Below, in pieces: positions 37,911-46,498 of a stretch of 64,000 nt of DNA (position 1 is the stretch's first letter; each line of letters opens with the position of its first letter). Under the pieces are notes generated by a model. It had not been told where the DNA came from, did no database searches, and worked only from the letters and a program-made list of their open reading frames with translations. A program made the translations under genes and the position numbers. The stretch is from Hyphomicrobiales bacterium (GTDB taxonomy: Bacteria > Pseudomonadota > Alphaproteobacteria > Rhizobiales > Rhizobiaceae): positions 46,938 through 110,937 of the forward strand of contig UBKJ01000023.1 of NCBI GenBank assembly GCA_900465915.1, read 5' to 3'.

Positions 37911-38381
37911 ATGTTCGAGCGTGTGCTGGAGTTTTTCAAGGAACGGCCCGTCGGCGCGCGCGAGCGGGGAAAATTCTCCGAGGACGATCCGCGGCTGGCG
38001 GCGGCGGCGCTGCTGTTCCACATCATGGACGTCGACGGCGAGACGCGCGAGAGCGAGCGCAAGAAGCTCGCCGCCACGCTGTCGGGCAAATACGGGCTCA
38101 AGGGCGAGGCGCTGAAGCGGCTGATCCGCGCGGCCGAGGCCGCCGACCAGCAGGCCATCGACCTATCCGATTTCACCGCGGTGCTGAAGCGCCATCTCGA
38201 TTATGCGGCGCGCGTCGATTTCATGGCGCTGATGTGGGACATCGTCTATGCCGACGGCGAGGCGCGCGAGGTCGAAACCGACGTGATGTGGCGCGTCGCG
38301 CAACTGATCGGCCTCAGCGAGGAAGACCGCAACGCCGTGCAGGCGCGGGCCGAGCAGGCGAGCCGCGGCGCGCCCGCCTGA
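37911..38381 (+). CDS. TerB-like (tellurite resistance TerB/COG4103) protein
   Basis: A 156-residue, mainly helical, acidic soluble protein. The TerB core has the two repeats ALLFHIMDVDGETRESERKKL (about 34-54) and MWDIVYADGEAREVETDVM (about 105-123), whose acidic residues bind metal in TerB. Despite the name, stand-alone members are widespread and are not evidence of tellurite resistance; no terC, terD or terZ gene is near. Two related intergenic repeats flank it. Confidence 0.88.
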   Translation: MFERVLEFFKERPVGARERGKFSEDDPRLAAAALLFHIMDVDGETRESERKKLAATLSGKYGLKGEALKRLIRAAEAADQQAIDLSDFTAVLKRHLDYAARVDFMALMWDIVYADGEAREVETDVMWRVAQLIGLSEEDRNAVQARAEQASRGAPA

Positions 38382-38478
38382 AGCGCGGCGCGATCTTTCA
38401 GATTCCGCGCTTCAGCGCTTTGTTTTTGCGCATGCCGTTACCGCAAAACCGCTGCACAGTTTTACGCGACATGCTTTA
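38379..38478 (+). repeat. Intergenic repeat, copy 2, with terb terminator hairpin
   Basis: Stem TGAAGCGCGG / CCGCGCTTCA (38379-38388, 38405-38414) with a 16-base loop starts at the terB stop codon and is followed by GCGCTTTGTTTTT. Then AAAACCGCTGCACAGTTTTA and CGACATGC follow, matching copy 1 element by element. Both copies point in the same direction. Confidence 0.65.
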
Positions 38479-38494
38479 GGCGGGCGATCCGGGG

Positions 38495-39733
38495 CTACAC
38501 CCGCCCTTGCAGATGGCGGGCCTTGCGCAATTGCGGGAACAGGCCGGCCCACAGCGCCGCGACGGCGATGGAGCCGACGCCGCCGATCACCACCGCCGGC
38601 ATCGCGCCCAGCGCCGCCGCCATCAGGCCGGCGCGGAATTCGCCCAGCTCGTTGGAGGCGCCGACAAAGACCATGTTGACGGCGTTGACGCGCCCGCGCA
38701 CATGGTCGGGCGTCCAGAGCTGCATCAGCGTCTCGCGGATATAGACGCTGATCATGTCGGCCGCCCCGGCCAGCGCCAGCGCCGCCACCGACAGGCTGGT
38801 CAGGGTGGAGACGCCGAACACGACGTTGAACAGGCCGAACAGGCCGACGCAGACGAACATCACCCGCCCGGCATGGTCGCGGATCGGATGGCCGGCGAGC
38901 CACAAAGCCGTCAGCACCGCGCCGATGCCGGGCGCGGCGCGCAGAAGGCCGAGGCCCCACGGGCCGAGATCGAGGATATCGCGGGCGTAGACCGGCAGCA
39001 GCGCCACCGTGCCGCCGAGCAGCACCGCGAAAAGGTCGAGCGAGATCGCGCCCAGCACGATCTTTTCCGTCCAGATATAGCGGAAGCCGGCCAGCATGGT
39101 GGCGAGCGAGCGCTCCTCGGTCAGCGTGTGCTGCCTGGGCTTGGGGATGGAGAAGATCAGCAGCGCGCCGCCGGCCATCAGCAGCGCCGAGACGCTGTAG
39201 GCCGCCTCGGGCGACAGGCCGTAGAGCAGGCCGCCGGCGACCGGGCCGATGATGGTCGCCACCTGCCAGGCCGAGGAGTTCCACGACACGGCGTTGGCGA
39301 AATCCTCGGTCGGCACCAGATTGACCACCAGCGAGGCGGCGGCAGGGCCGAGAAAGGCGCGCGCCACGCCGAAGAGAAGCAGCGTGGCGAAGACCGAGGT
39401 CGGCGCGAACAGGCCGGCGATTGTCAGCCCCAGCAGCAGCGCCGCCACCAGCGCCTCCAGGACGAGCGACAGGCCCATGATGAAGCGGCGGCCGAAGCGG
39501 TCGGCCGCGGCGCCGGTGAACAGCACCAGCAGCAGCGCCGGCAGGAACTGCACCAGCCCGACCATGCCCAGGTTGAAGGCGTCGCGGGTCTGGTCGTAGA
39601 TCTGCCAGCCGACGGAGACGCTGACGATCTGCGCGGCGAAGGCGGCGAGGAAGCGCGCGCCCCAATATTTCTTGAAGGCGATGTGGCGGAAGGCGGCGTA
39701 GCGATCCGCGGCGGAGGCGTTGTGGGGGGACAT
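38495..39733 (-). CDS. MFS transporter
   Basis: A 412-residue inner-membrane protein with twelve predicted helices and an MFS loop signature GAAADRFGRRFIMG between helices 2 and 3. It most resembles the MFS group that includes the enterobactin exporter EntS and other multidrug or siderophore effluxers; the substrate is unknown. No siderophore or resistance genes are close. Start ATG at 39733. It is separated from aqpZ by a hairpin-containing spacer. Confidence 0.88.
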   Translation of the reverse strand: MSPHNASAADRYAAFRHIAFKKYWGARFLAAFAAQIVSVSVGWQIYDQTRDAFNLGMVGLVQFLPALLLVLFTGAAADRFGRRFIMGLSLVLEALVAALLLGLTIAGLFAPTSVFATLLLFGVARAFLGPAAASLVVNLVPTEDFANAVSWNSSAWQVATIIGPVAGGLLYGLSPEAAYSVSALLMAGGALLIFSIPKPRQHTLTEERSLATMLAGFRYIWTEKIVLGAISLDLFAVLLGGTVALLPVYARDILDLGPWGLGLLRAAPGIGAVLTALWLAGHPIRDHAGRVMFVCVGLFGLFNVVFGVSTLTSLSVAALALAGAADMISVYIRETLMQLWTPDHVRGRVNAVNMVFVGASNELGEFRAGLMAAALGAMPAVVIGGVGSIAVAALWAGLFPQLRKARHLQGRV

Positions 39734-39831
39734 ACGGAAAAGCGTCTGTTGAGAGGAAAAGACTTCCTTATCGCATCGTTCCGGCCGCCGTCATCCCTTT
39801 TCGCGCCGCGGGCGCGTTCAAAAGACGGAGA

Positions 39832-39859
39832 GCGGAAAGGCCGGGGCCGGCCTTTCCGC
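39832..39859 (-). terminator. Hairpin terminator downstream of aqpZ
   Basis: GCGGAAAGGCC / GGCCTTTCCGC make an 11-bp stem extended by one G-C pair around a short loop. It lies just after the aqpZ stop on the minus strand, followed by CTCTCCGTCTTTTG. A T-tract is only weakly present. Confidence 0.6.
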
Positions 39860-39870
39860 CGATCGCGGGG

Positions 39871-40557
39871 TCAGTCCTTGCCGAGAAGGCCTTTCCAGAT
39901 GACGGCGCCGAGGGCGGCGCCGATCAGCGGCGCGACCCAGAACAGCCAGAGCTGGCCGAGCGCGCCGGTCTGGGCGAAGAGCGCCACGCCGGTGGAGCGG
40001 GCCGGGTTGACGGAGGTGTTGGTGACCGGGATCGAGATCAGGTGGATCAGCGTGAGGCCGAGGCCGATGGCGATGGGCGCGAAGCCCGCCGGGGCCAGCG
40101 ACGAGGTCGAGCCCAGGATGATGATGATGAAGAAGGCGGTCAGCACGATCTCGATCAGCAGCGCCGCGGTCATGCTGTAGCCGCCGGGCGACAGGTCGCC
40201 ATAGCCGTTGCTGGCGAAGCCGCCCGCCGTGAAGCCGGCCTTGCCCGAGGCGATGAGGTAGAGCACCGCCGCCGCGACGATCGCGCCCAGCACCTGGGCG
40301 ATCCAGTAGGGGACGAGGTCCTTGAAGGGCAGCCGGCCGGCGATGGCGAGGCCGAGCGAGACGGCCGGGTTGAAATGGCCGCCCGAAATGCCGCCCACCG
40401 CATAGGCCATGGTCAGCACGGTGAGGCCGAAGGCCAGCGCCACGCCGAGGAAGCCGATGCCGAGCGCGGGGAAGGCCGCGGACAGCACCGCCGCGCCGCA
40501 GCCGCCGAAAACGAGCCAGAAGGTTCCGAAAAATTCAGCCGACAATTTATTCAACAT
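39871..40557 (-). CDS. aqpZ: Aquaporin Z
   Basis: A 228-residue water channel with six membrane helices and two half-helix NPA motifs, [13 protein letters not shown] (about residue 62) and [13 protein letters not shown] (about residue 182). The arginine after the second NPA and the histidine-containing helix 5 area are consistent with a water-selective rather than glycerol-conducting pore. GGGGGATTGAT precedes the ATG. The upstream region is unusually AT-rich and probably carries the promoter. Confidence 0.95.
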   Translation of the reverse strand: MLNKLSAEFFGTFWLVFGGCGAAVLSAAFPALGIGFLGVALAFGLTVLTMAYAVGGISGGHFNPAVSLGLAIAGRLPFKDLVPYWIAQVLGAIVAAAVLYLIASGKAGFTAGGFASNGYGDLSPGGYSMTAALLIEIVLTAFFIIIILGSTSSLAPAGFAPIAIGLGLTLIHLISIPVTNTSVNPARSTGVALFAQTGALGQLWLFWVAPLIGAALGAVIWKGLLGKD

Positions 40558-40851
40558 ATCAATCCCCCAGGGTTGACGCAGCGACGCCGAGTGCGAATCA
40601 TGTGTGGAGGAATATATATTTAACCAATTCTTGCGGCAATCTTGTTCAGCGCGGGCCGGTTCGGAAAAGGTTCAATAGTTTCAGAAAACTCAGAATAAAT
40701 TCCGCTTTCCCATTTATTTTATCTTATCCTGTTTTTGCAAGTGCTAATATTTTACATGCGAAAAACGGAATTCTTTTCCCATGCCGCAAAGCGGCGTCCG
40801 CGCGGCGTTCGCCGTATTGCGGGAGGGCGTTCGCGCGCGTTATATAGGCCC
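40558..40851. other. AT-rich intergenic region upstream of aqpZ
   Basis: No gene is supported here. Bases 40600-40760 are far poorer in G+C than their surroundings and may hold the aqpZ promoter on the minus strand and a promoter for the lipoprotein gene on the plus strand (TATATAG near 40841). I see no clean palindrome or riboswitch fold. Confidence 0.5.
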
Positions 40852-41169
40852 ATGGCCGCCGTCAATGAACCGGACGGGGCCGAGGGGAGTGGAGCTTTGG
40901 ACAAGCGTTACGAAGACCGGGGCGCGGGCCGCGCAGGGCTGGCCGTGATCATGCCGGTGCTGGCGGCCCTTTCGGGCTGCACCGCCACGGCGTGGACGGA
41001 GAAGGTGAAGCTGGAATCCGCTCCGCCCATGCCGACCGAATGCGGCGGCTGGCAGAAGATCGAGATGAAGCGCCGCACCACGCTGGTGCTGCTGCGGGAG
41101 GACCCGCAGCTCATCATGAACATCGATTCCCACAATCTCAAGGGCCGCAACCTCGGCTGCTGGCAATAG
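40852..41169 (+). CDS. Small lipoprotein, hypothetical
   Basis: A 105-residue protein with a lipoprotein signal: VIMPVLAALSGC gives a lipobox with the acylated cysteine. After it come about 60 residues with three further cysteines, CGGWQKIEMKRRTTLVLLRE and a final NLGCW. The family is not recognised. The ATG at 40852 makes a long pre-signal region of about 30 residues; an in-frame TTG at 40897 has GGGGAGTGGAG just upstream and would give a more typical 90-residue precursor. Confidence 0.7.
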   Translation: MAAVNEPDGAEGSGALDKRYEDRGAGRAGLAVIMPVLAALSGCTATAWTEKVKLESAPPMPTECGGWQKIEMKRRTTLVLLREDPQLIMNIDSHNLKGRNLGCWQ

Positions 41170-41171
41170 GT

Positions 41172-41723
41172 TCAGGCCGGCGACAGGCTGACGTCGACCT
41201 TTTCGATGGCGCCGCGCAGCGGCGGCAGCAGGCTTTCGAAGCGCAAATCCGCGCCCGGCTGCAGCAGCGCCGGCATGGGCGTCACGCGGCGCTCGCGCCT
41301 TTCGCCGTCGCGATAGGTGATGGTCATCAGGATCGACGGCGCGGCCTGCGCCGTCGCCGCGGCGTTGCGGATCGTGCCGCCGACGCTGAGCACGCCGCCG
41401 TCGCCTTCGCGCGTCGTCACCTCGCTCAGCCGCAGCGCGGGCGAAAGCGGGGAAAGCGCGCGCAGGTCGCGTCCGCCATGGCCCGTCGCCAGCGTGTAGC
41501 CGCCCGCCATCCAGAAAGCCGCGCCGGCGCAAAGCCCGACGAAGCTCCAGTAGCCCGGCCCCGGCCATCGGCCGGCCATTTTCCAGCCCATTCGCCTTTC
41601 CCGGACGCGCAGAGGCGCGAGCGCCGCGACGCCCGCCGGAAGCAGGGTCTCGAATTCGGCGTCCTCGATCTCCTCCCGCGACAAGCGCGCCGGGACGAAG
41701 CCGTTGTCTCGCGTCTTCTCCAT
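41172..41723 (-). CDS. DUF3426-like single-pass membrane protein
   Basis: A 183-residue protein with one membrane helix (about 55-75, GYWSFVGLCAGAAFWMAGGY) and a C-terminal immunoglobulin-like part LSVGGTIRNAAATAQAAPSI and YRDGERRERRV that resembles DUF3426. In related bacteria a gene for a zinc-ribbon (MJ0042-type) protein with this domain lies divergently from ftsE; the N-terminal cysteine ribbon is absent here. ATG at 41723 chosen over an upstream TTG. Function unknown. Confidence 0.65.
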   Translation of the reverse strand: MEKTRDNGFVPARLSREEIEDAEFETLLPAGVAALAPLRVRERRMGWKMAGRWPGPGYWSFVGLCAGAAFWMAGGYTLATGHGGRDLRALSPLSPALRLSEVTTREGDGGVLSVGGTIRNAAATAQAAPSILMTITYRDGERRERRVTPMPALLQPGADLRFESLLPPLRGAIEKVDVSLSPA

Positions 41724-41780
41724 GCCCCAGCCTCGCAAAAAATGGTTAAGGCTTCGCTCGCGCGTTTTTTACCCGCCGTC

Positions 41781-41796
41781 TTAACGGGACGTTAAC
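41781..41796 (+). promoter_or_regulatory. CtrA-type box upstream of ftsE
   Basis: TTAACGGGACGTTAAC is an exact TTAA-N7-TTAAC box, 72 bases before the ftsE start. A further half site GGTTAAG lies at 41744-41750. The ftsK gene of the window has the same kind of box. Confidence 0.7.
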
Positions 41797-41867
41797 CATG
41801 GAGGGCGAAGGTCGACCGAGGGCCATATGTGCGCCTGAACGGGCGGCGAAACGATGAGAAGCAGACG

Positions 41868-42527
41868 GTGATACGGTTCGAGAATGTGGGCCTGCGTTAT
41901 GGCATGGGACCTGAGATCCTGCGGGACGTCAGCTTCCATATCCCGCCGCGCTCGTTCCAGTTCCTGACCGGGCCGTCGGGCGCGGGCAAGACCTCGCTGA
42001 TGCGGCTCCTGTTCATGGCGCTGAAGCCGACGCGCGGGCTGATCAACATCTTCGGCAAGGACGTGGCGCTTCTGGAGCACCAGGACCTGACGCTGCTGCG
42101 CCGGCGCATCGGCATCGTGTTCCAGGATTTCCGCCTCCTCGACCACATGACCACCTATGAGAACGTCGCCCTGCCGCTCCGGGTGCGCGGCAAGGAGGAG
42201 GCGGCCTATCGCCACGAGGTGGAGGAGCTCCTGCACTGGGTCGGGCTGGGCGACCGCATGCGCGTGCTGCCGCCGGTGCTGTCGGGCGGCGAGAAGCAGC
42301 GCGCGGCGATCGCGCGCGCGCTGATCGACCAGCCCGAATTGCTGCTGGCCGACGAGCCGACCGGCAATGTCGATCCGCCGCTGGCCAAAAGGCTGCTGCG
42401 GCTCTTCGCCGAGCTCAACCGCTCCGGCACGGCGGTGATCATCGCCACGCACGACCTGTCGCTGATGGACCAGGTCGACGCGCGCCGGATGATTCTGGAT
42501 CACGGGCGGCTCGACATCTATGATTGA
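41868..42527 (+). CDS. ftsE: Cell division ATP-binding protein FtsE
   Basis: ATPase of the FtsEX complex, which couples the divisome to peptidoglycan hydrolase activation. The 219 residues have Walker A TGPSGAGKTS, the Q-loop VFQDFRLLDHM, the ABC signature LSGGEKQRAAIARAL, Walker B LLLADEPTGNVD and the H-loop ATHD. The GTG at 41868 (then IRFENVGLRYG) gives the normal length; an earlier GTG in frame would add 13 non-family residues. ftsX starts eight bases before its stop. Confidence 0.95.
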   Translation: MIRFENVGLRYGMGPEILRDVSFHIPPRSFQFLTGPSGAGKTSLMRLLFMALKPTRGLINIFGKDVALLEHQDLTLLRRRIGIVFQDFRLLDHMTTYENVALPLRVRGKEEAAYRHEVEELLHWVGLGDRMRVLPPVLSGGEKQRAAIARALIDQPELLLADEPTGNVDPPLAKRLLRLFAELNRSGTAVIIATHDLSLMDQVDARRMILDHGRLDIYD

Positions 42528-43533
42528 CGTGGAAAAAAGCCTGGCCGAGATCAAGCTCCGCTTCGAGGACCTCAAGGACATGCTGTTCGTGCGCATCGGC
42601 AAGCGCAAGCGGCGGCAGGGTCCGAGCCCCATCGTGCCCGACGGCAGCGTCACCGGCACGGCGCTGGTGACGGTGATCGCCATCATGACCTTCCTCGCCT
42701 GCCTGACCCTCGGCGGGGTGACGCTGGTGCGCGCCTCGGCCGCCGCCTGGCAGAGCCAGATCGCGCGCGAGGCGACGATCCAGATCCGCCCGGTCGACGG
42801 GCTCGACATGGAGAAGGCGCTGGCGCAGGCCGGCGACGTCGCGCGCGGCTTTTCCGGCGTCACCGGCGCCGCCGTGGTCGACAAGGCGGCGACGGCGCGG
42901 CTTCTCGAGCCGTGGCTCGGCAGCGGCCTCAATATCGACGACCTGCCGGTGCCGCGCCTCGTCGTGGTGACCATCGACGAGACGGCGCCGCCCGATTTCG
43001 CCGCCATCCGCACGGCCCTCGCCAAAGCCATCCCGTCGGCGAGCTTCGACGACCACCGCACCTGGGTCGACCGGCTCGTCTCCATGGCGCGCACCACGGT
43101 GCTGGTCGGCACGGCGGTGCTGTCGCTGGTGATCGCCGCCACGGTGTTGACGGTGATCTTCGCCACGCGCGGCGCCATGTCCGGCAATGGCCACATCATC
43201 GAGGTGCTGCATTTCATCGGCGCGGAATCGAAATTCGTGGCGCGCGAGTTCGAATGGCATTTCTTCCGCACGGCGCTGAAGGGCGCGCTCGGCGGCGGGG
43301 CCGCGGCCATGGCGGTGTTCCTGGTCTTCTCCTGGTGGGCGTCGCGCCACATGGCCACGCCCGAGGGCGACCAGGCGGCGGCGATGTTCGGCAATTTCGC
43401 CATCGGCCGCGACGGCTATCTCGGCGCCGGCCTCATCATCATTCTGGTGAGCGTGCTCACCATGCTTACGAGCCGCCTGACGGTGATCCGGCGCCTCGCC
43501 ACGATGGATGGTCCGGGAGGCCGCGTCGAATGA
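42520..43533 (+). CDS. ftsX: Cell division protein FtsX
   Basis: Membrane partner of FtsE. The 337 residues have a basic cytoplasmic N-terminus, four membrane helices (about 45-67, 200-222, 255-280 and 300-320) and a periplasmic loop of about 130 residues between the first two, where FtsX recruits an amidase activator. IIEVLHFIGAESKFVAREFEWHF is typical of the loop after the second helix. The start overlaps ftsE by eight bases, ensuring coupled expression. Confidence 0.93.
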   Translation: MIDVEKSLAEIKLRFEDLKDMLFVRIGKRKRRQGPSPIVPDGSVTGTALVTVIAIMTFLACLTLGGVTLVRASAAAWQSQIAREATIQIRPVDGLDMEKALAQAGDVARGFSGVTGAAVVDKAATARLLEPWLGSGLNIDDLPVPRLVVVTIDETAPPDFAAIRTALAKAIPSASFDDHRTWVDRLVSMARTTVLVGTAVLSLVIAATVLTVIFATRGAMSGNGHIIEVLHFIGAESKFVAREFEWHFFRTALKGALGGGAAAMAVFLVFSWWASRHMATPEGDQAAAMFGNFAIGRDGYLGAGLIIILVSVLTMLTSRLTVIRRLATMDGPGGRVE

Positions 43534-43679
43534 GCCTTTTTTCCGCGCATACGGGCAAAACCTCGCAAATAGCCGGAAATTTTTCGGGTTATCGCCGCAA
43601 TAACGGCTATGATAGCAAATCGGGCGACGGGCGATTCCGGCGGACGGAGCCGCTTCCGGCCCCGGCAGGTGACGACGCG

Positions 43680-44432
43680 ATGGCGCAGAGACGGACCATA
43701 GACGGATTTCACGGGCGCGGCGCGGTGCGCCGCCGGGATCCGGCCGTCTCGCCGGCGGCGCTGCTGGCCGCCCTGGGCAAATTCCTGTGGTCGATCATGA
43801 AACGCGTCCTCAAGCGCCTGCAACCCGTCTCCATCGGCCTGTTCCTCGTCGTCGTCACCTTCCTGATCGGCTTCGTGGTCTTCGCCGAAAAGGTCACCGG
43901 CATGCAGCCGCCGGCGCTGGACGAGCCGGCCGACGCCATCGTCGTGCTGACGGGCGGGCCGGCGCGGGTGCAGACGGGGTTGGAGCTTCTCAAGGACAAG
44001 CGCGGCGGCCGCCTGCTGATCAGCGGCGTGCATCCCTCCACCAACGAGAAGTCGCTGCAGCGCGCCACCCACGCCGACGCCGAATTGTTCGACTGCTGCG
44101 TGGACCTCGGCCGCACGGCGCGCAACACGGTCGGCAACGCCATGGAGAGCGAGCGCTGGATCCGCGCCAACAATTACCGCCGCGTCATCGTCGTCACCAG
44201 CAACTACCACATGCCGCGCAGCCTACTGGAATTGTCGCGCCGCATGCAGGACGTGGAGTTCATCCCCTATCCCGCCGCCGGCGTCGACCGGCGCGGCCAT
44301 GGCTGGGTGGCGGAGAGCGAGACGCTGCGGGTGCTTTTCGTCGAATACGCCAAATATCTCGGCGCCACGGCGCGCGCCGGCCTGTCGACCCTGACCGGCT
44401 ACGAATTCCCCGACAGCGGCGCGGAGGAATAG
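43680..44432 (+). CDS. YdcF/ElyC-like DUF218 membrane protein
   Basis: A 250-residue protein with one N-terminal membrane helix (about 45-65, SIGLFLVVVTFLIGFVVF) and a DUF218 domain with AIVVLTGGPARVQTGLELL, LLISGVHPSTN, DLGRTARNTVGNAME and VTSNYHMPRSLLEL. ElyC of E. coli affects peptidoglycan precursor use, so a cell-envelope role is plausible, matching the position after ftsEX. An ATG at 43530 overlapping the ftsX stop is also in frame, but the intervening sequence is AT-rich and looks non-coding. Confidence 0.85.
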   Translation: MAQRRTIDGFHGRGAVRRRDPAVSPAALLAALGKFLWSIMKRVLKRLQPVSIGLFLVVVTFLIGFVVFAEKVTGMQPPALDEPADAIVVLTGGPARVQTGLELLKDKRGGRLLISGVHPSTNEKSLQRATHADAELFDCCVDLGRTARNTVGNAMESERWIRANNYRRVIVVTSNYHMPRSLLELSRRMQDVEFIPYPAAGVDRRGHGWVAESETLRVLFVEYAKYLGATARAGLSTLTGYEFPDSGAEE

Positions 44433-44544
44433 TTTTCGCGCCGCCAAAAATCCGTATGGAAAAGCCGGGGTTCCTGCTATATCCGGTGACCCGCTTTCAT
44501 TCGAAAGTCCTGGATAATCTCCAATTCAAGGCGCCCGCCGCACG

Positions 44545-45327
44545 ATGCTCGTCACTTTGCGCTCGATCCTCTTCAACACGGCGTTCTACGTCTGCACCTT
44601 CGTCCAGATGATCCTCTACACCCCGTTCTATTTCCTGCTGCCGCGCAAGAAGGCGTGGATCGTGCCGAAGCTGTGGGCGCGGGTCAATCTCTGGTTGCAG
44701 AAGCATATCGCGGGCACGGGCTACGAGATCGAAGGGCTCGAGAACATTCCCGCCGGCGCCTATATCTGCGCGCCCAAGCACCAGTCGGCCTGGGACACCT
44801 ACGCCTTCCTGCCCTATCTGGACGACCCGGTGCTGATCCTGAAGCGCGAATTGATGCGCATCCCGCTGTTCGGCTGGTACATCGCCAAGATGCGGATGAT
44901 CCCGGTCGACCGCGGCTCGCGCGTCAAGGCGCTGAACTCCATCACCGAGGGCGCGCAGCAGGCCATCGCCGAGGGCCGCCAGATCCTGATCTACCCGGAA
45001 GGCACCCGCCGCGCGCCCGGCGCGCCGCCGGAATACAAATACGGCGTGGCGCATCTCTACGAGGCGCTCAACCTGCCGGTTCTGCCCATCGCCCACAACG
45101 CCGGCCTCTACTGGCCGCGGCGCAAGTTCCTGCGCTATCCCGGCGTCATCCGCGCCCGCGTGCTGCCGCCCATCCCGCCCGGCCTGCCCAAGGCGGAGTT
45201 TCTCCAGCGGCTGATCGCGGACACCGAGACCGCCTGCGACGCGCTTCTCGTCGCCGCCAGCCGCGACCCCAACCCGCCGCCCATGCCGCCCACCGCCGTC
45301 GCGCGGCTGAAGGAGCTGGGCCTGTGA
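44545..45327 (+). CDS. plsC: 1-acyl-sn-glycerol-3-phosphate acyltransferase (PlsC-like)
   Basis: A 260-residue membrane-associated acyltransferase that makes phosphatidic acid or acylates related lipids. The catalytic HX4D motif is KHQSAWDTY (about residue 74), followed by RELMRIPLFGWYIAKM, PVDRGSR and the substrate-binding YPEGTRRAPG. An N-terminal hydrophobic segment (about 8-30) anchors it. More than one PlsC-like gene is usual in these genomes, so the exact substrate is not certain. Confidence 0.9.
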   Translation: MLVTLRSILFNTAFYVCTFVQMILYTPFYFLLPRKKAWIVPKLWARVNLWLQKHIAGTGYEIEGLENIPAGAYICAPKHQSAWDTYAFLPYLDDPVLILKRELMRIPLFGWYIAKMRMIPVDRGSRVKALNSITEGAQQAIAEGRQILIYPEGTRRAPGAPPEYKYGVAHLYEALNLPVLPIAHNAGLYWPRRKFLRYPGVIRARVLPPIPPGLPKAEFLQRLIADTETACDALLVAASRDPNPPPMPPTAVARLKELGL

Positions 45328-45383
45328 CCGGCGTTCTGTCGCGTTACGACAATTCGCCGCGTTTTATCGCGCTTCCCTGCTTC

Positions 45384-45412
45384 TTGCACGGAACCTGGAA
45401 ACCCGTTAATCA
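45384..45412 (+). promoter_or_regulatory. Probable sigma-70 promoter of ppa
   Basis: TTGCAC (45384-45389) and TAATCA (45407-45412) are 17 bases apart and 25 bases before the ppa start. Good -35 and spacing; -10 partial. Confidence 0.5.
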
Positions 45413-45436
45413 GAGCGCCAAACGAAAGGAACCATC

Positions 45437-45967
45437 ATGAATATTGATGCTATCTCCATCGGCTCCAATCCCCCCGAAGACGTCAACGTCATCATCGAAG
45501 TGCCCGTCGGCGGCCAGCCGATCAAGTACGAGATGGACAAGAAGGCCGGCGCGCTGATCGTCGACCGCTTCCTCTATACGCCGATGACCTATCCGGGCAA
45601 TTACGGCTTCGTGCCGCACACGCTGTCGGAAGACGGCGACCCGATCGACGTCCTGGTCTGCAACACCCGTCCGCTGGTTCCCGGCTGCGTGATCAATGTG
45701 CGCCCGATCGGCGTGCTGGTGATGGAGGACAATTCCGGCAAGGACGAGAAGATCATCGCCGTGCCGTCGCCGCATCTGACGCGCCGCTACGAAAAGGTGC
45801 ATGATTATTCCGACCTGCCGGAGATCACGCTGAAGCAGATCGCGCATTTCTTCGAGCACTACAAGGATCTCGAGCCCGGCAAGTGGGTCAAGATCGGCGA
45901 CTGGGGCGACGAGGACTACGCCCGCAAGTTCATCGTCGAGGCGATCGAACGCGCCAAGGGCAAGTGA
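45437..45967 (+). CDS. ppa: Inorganic pyrophosphatase
   Basis: Soluble family I pyrophosphatase, hydrolysing the pyrophosphate left by biosynthetic reactions. The 176 residues contain [20 protein letters not shown], the metal-binding signature [20 protein letters not shown] and KDEKIIAVP, all standard. AAAGGAACC lies just upstream of the ATG. It is monocistronic: it has its own likely promoter and ends in a strong terminator. Confidence 0.97.
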   Translation: MNIDAISIGSNPPEDVNVIIEVPVGGQPIKYEMDKKAGALIVDRFLYTPMTYPGNYGFVPHTLSEDGDPIDVLVCNTRPLVPGCVINVRPIGVLVMEDNSGKDEKIIAVPSPHLTRRYEKVHDYSDLPEITLKQIAHFFEHYKDLEPGKWVKIGDWGDEDYARKFIVEAIERAKGK

Positions 45968-45986
45968 CCGCCCTATCGTTCCAACC

Positions 45987-46016
45987 AAAACGCCCGGGCC
46001 ATGGCCCGGGCGTTTT
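45987..46016. terminator. Bidirectional terminator between ppa and YggT
   Basis: A 14-bp inverted repeat AAAACGCCCGGGCC / GGCCCGGGCGTTTT with a two-base centre, flanked by A and T runs, serves both convergent genes. Confidence 0.93.
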
Positions 46017-46022
46017 CGTTTC

Positions 46023-46313
46023 TCAGATGAACAGCGGCAGCAGCGTCGTCCACATGAACTGCCGGATGAAGAAGATGATCAGGAGCAGGATGATGGGCGA
46101 AATGTCGATGCCGCCCAGGTTGGGCAGGACGTTGCGGATCGGCCGCAGCACCGGCTCGGTCGTCTTGTAGAGGAAGTCGCCCACCGAGGCGACGAAGCGA
46201 TTGCTCGAATTGACGACGTTGAAGGCGTAGAGCCACGAGAAAACGGCGCTCGCGATGACGATCCAGGTGTAAATGTCGAGCGCCATGTCGATGGTGCGGA
46301 ACAATGCGATCAT
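46023..46313 (-). CDS. YggT family membrane protein
   Basis: A 96-residue protein with two hydrophobic helices (about 8-30 and 68-90) separated by [20 protein letters not shown], the YggT signature. Members are inner-membrane proteins with links to osmotic tolerance and cell division in other organisms; the mechanism is unknown. AAGGAGA precedes the ATG at 46313; an upstream in-frame extension is poor in conserved sequence. Confidence 0.92.
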   Translation of the reverse strand: MIALFRTIDMALDIYTWIVIASAVFSWLYAFNVVNSSNRFVASVGDFLYKTTEPVLRPIRNVLPNLGGIDISPIILLLIIFFIRQFMWTTLLPLFI

Positions 46314-46454
46314 GAAGGTCTCCTTGGCGGTTGGCCGAGATGTAGCCGCTGCCGGTGGTGAGAACAAGACCCGGCCCGGAGGGCGGAAAAAAGTTTCGCG
46401 GCTTCGCGCCGCCGGCCGGCCGAACGGCGTGTCGAATATCGTTCAAGATGGTTC

Positions 46455-46483
46455 TTGACAGGCATGGGGCGGCTGACCTAAAT
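46455..46483 (+). promoter_or_regulatory. Sigma-70 promoter of the tRNA-Ala gene
   Basis: TTGACA and CTAAAT with 17-base spacing, 42 bases before the tRNA start: a near-consensus arrangement as expected for a stable RNA gene. Confidence 0.75.
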
Positions 46484-46498
46484 GCGCTCATCCGATCC

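Noticed and set aside
37911..38381. Tellurite-resistance or phage-defence role for the TerB gene
   Set aside because: No other ter gene is near; isolated TerB-domain proteins are common in alphaproteobacteria.
39734..39800. EcfG-type general stress promoter before the MFS gene
   Set aside because: GGAAC occurs on the minus strand, but the downstream CGTT element is missing at 16-17 bases.
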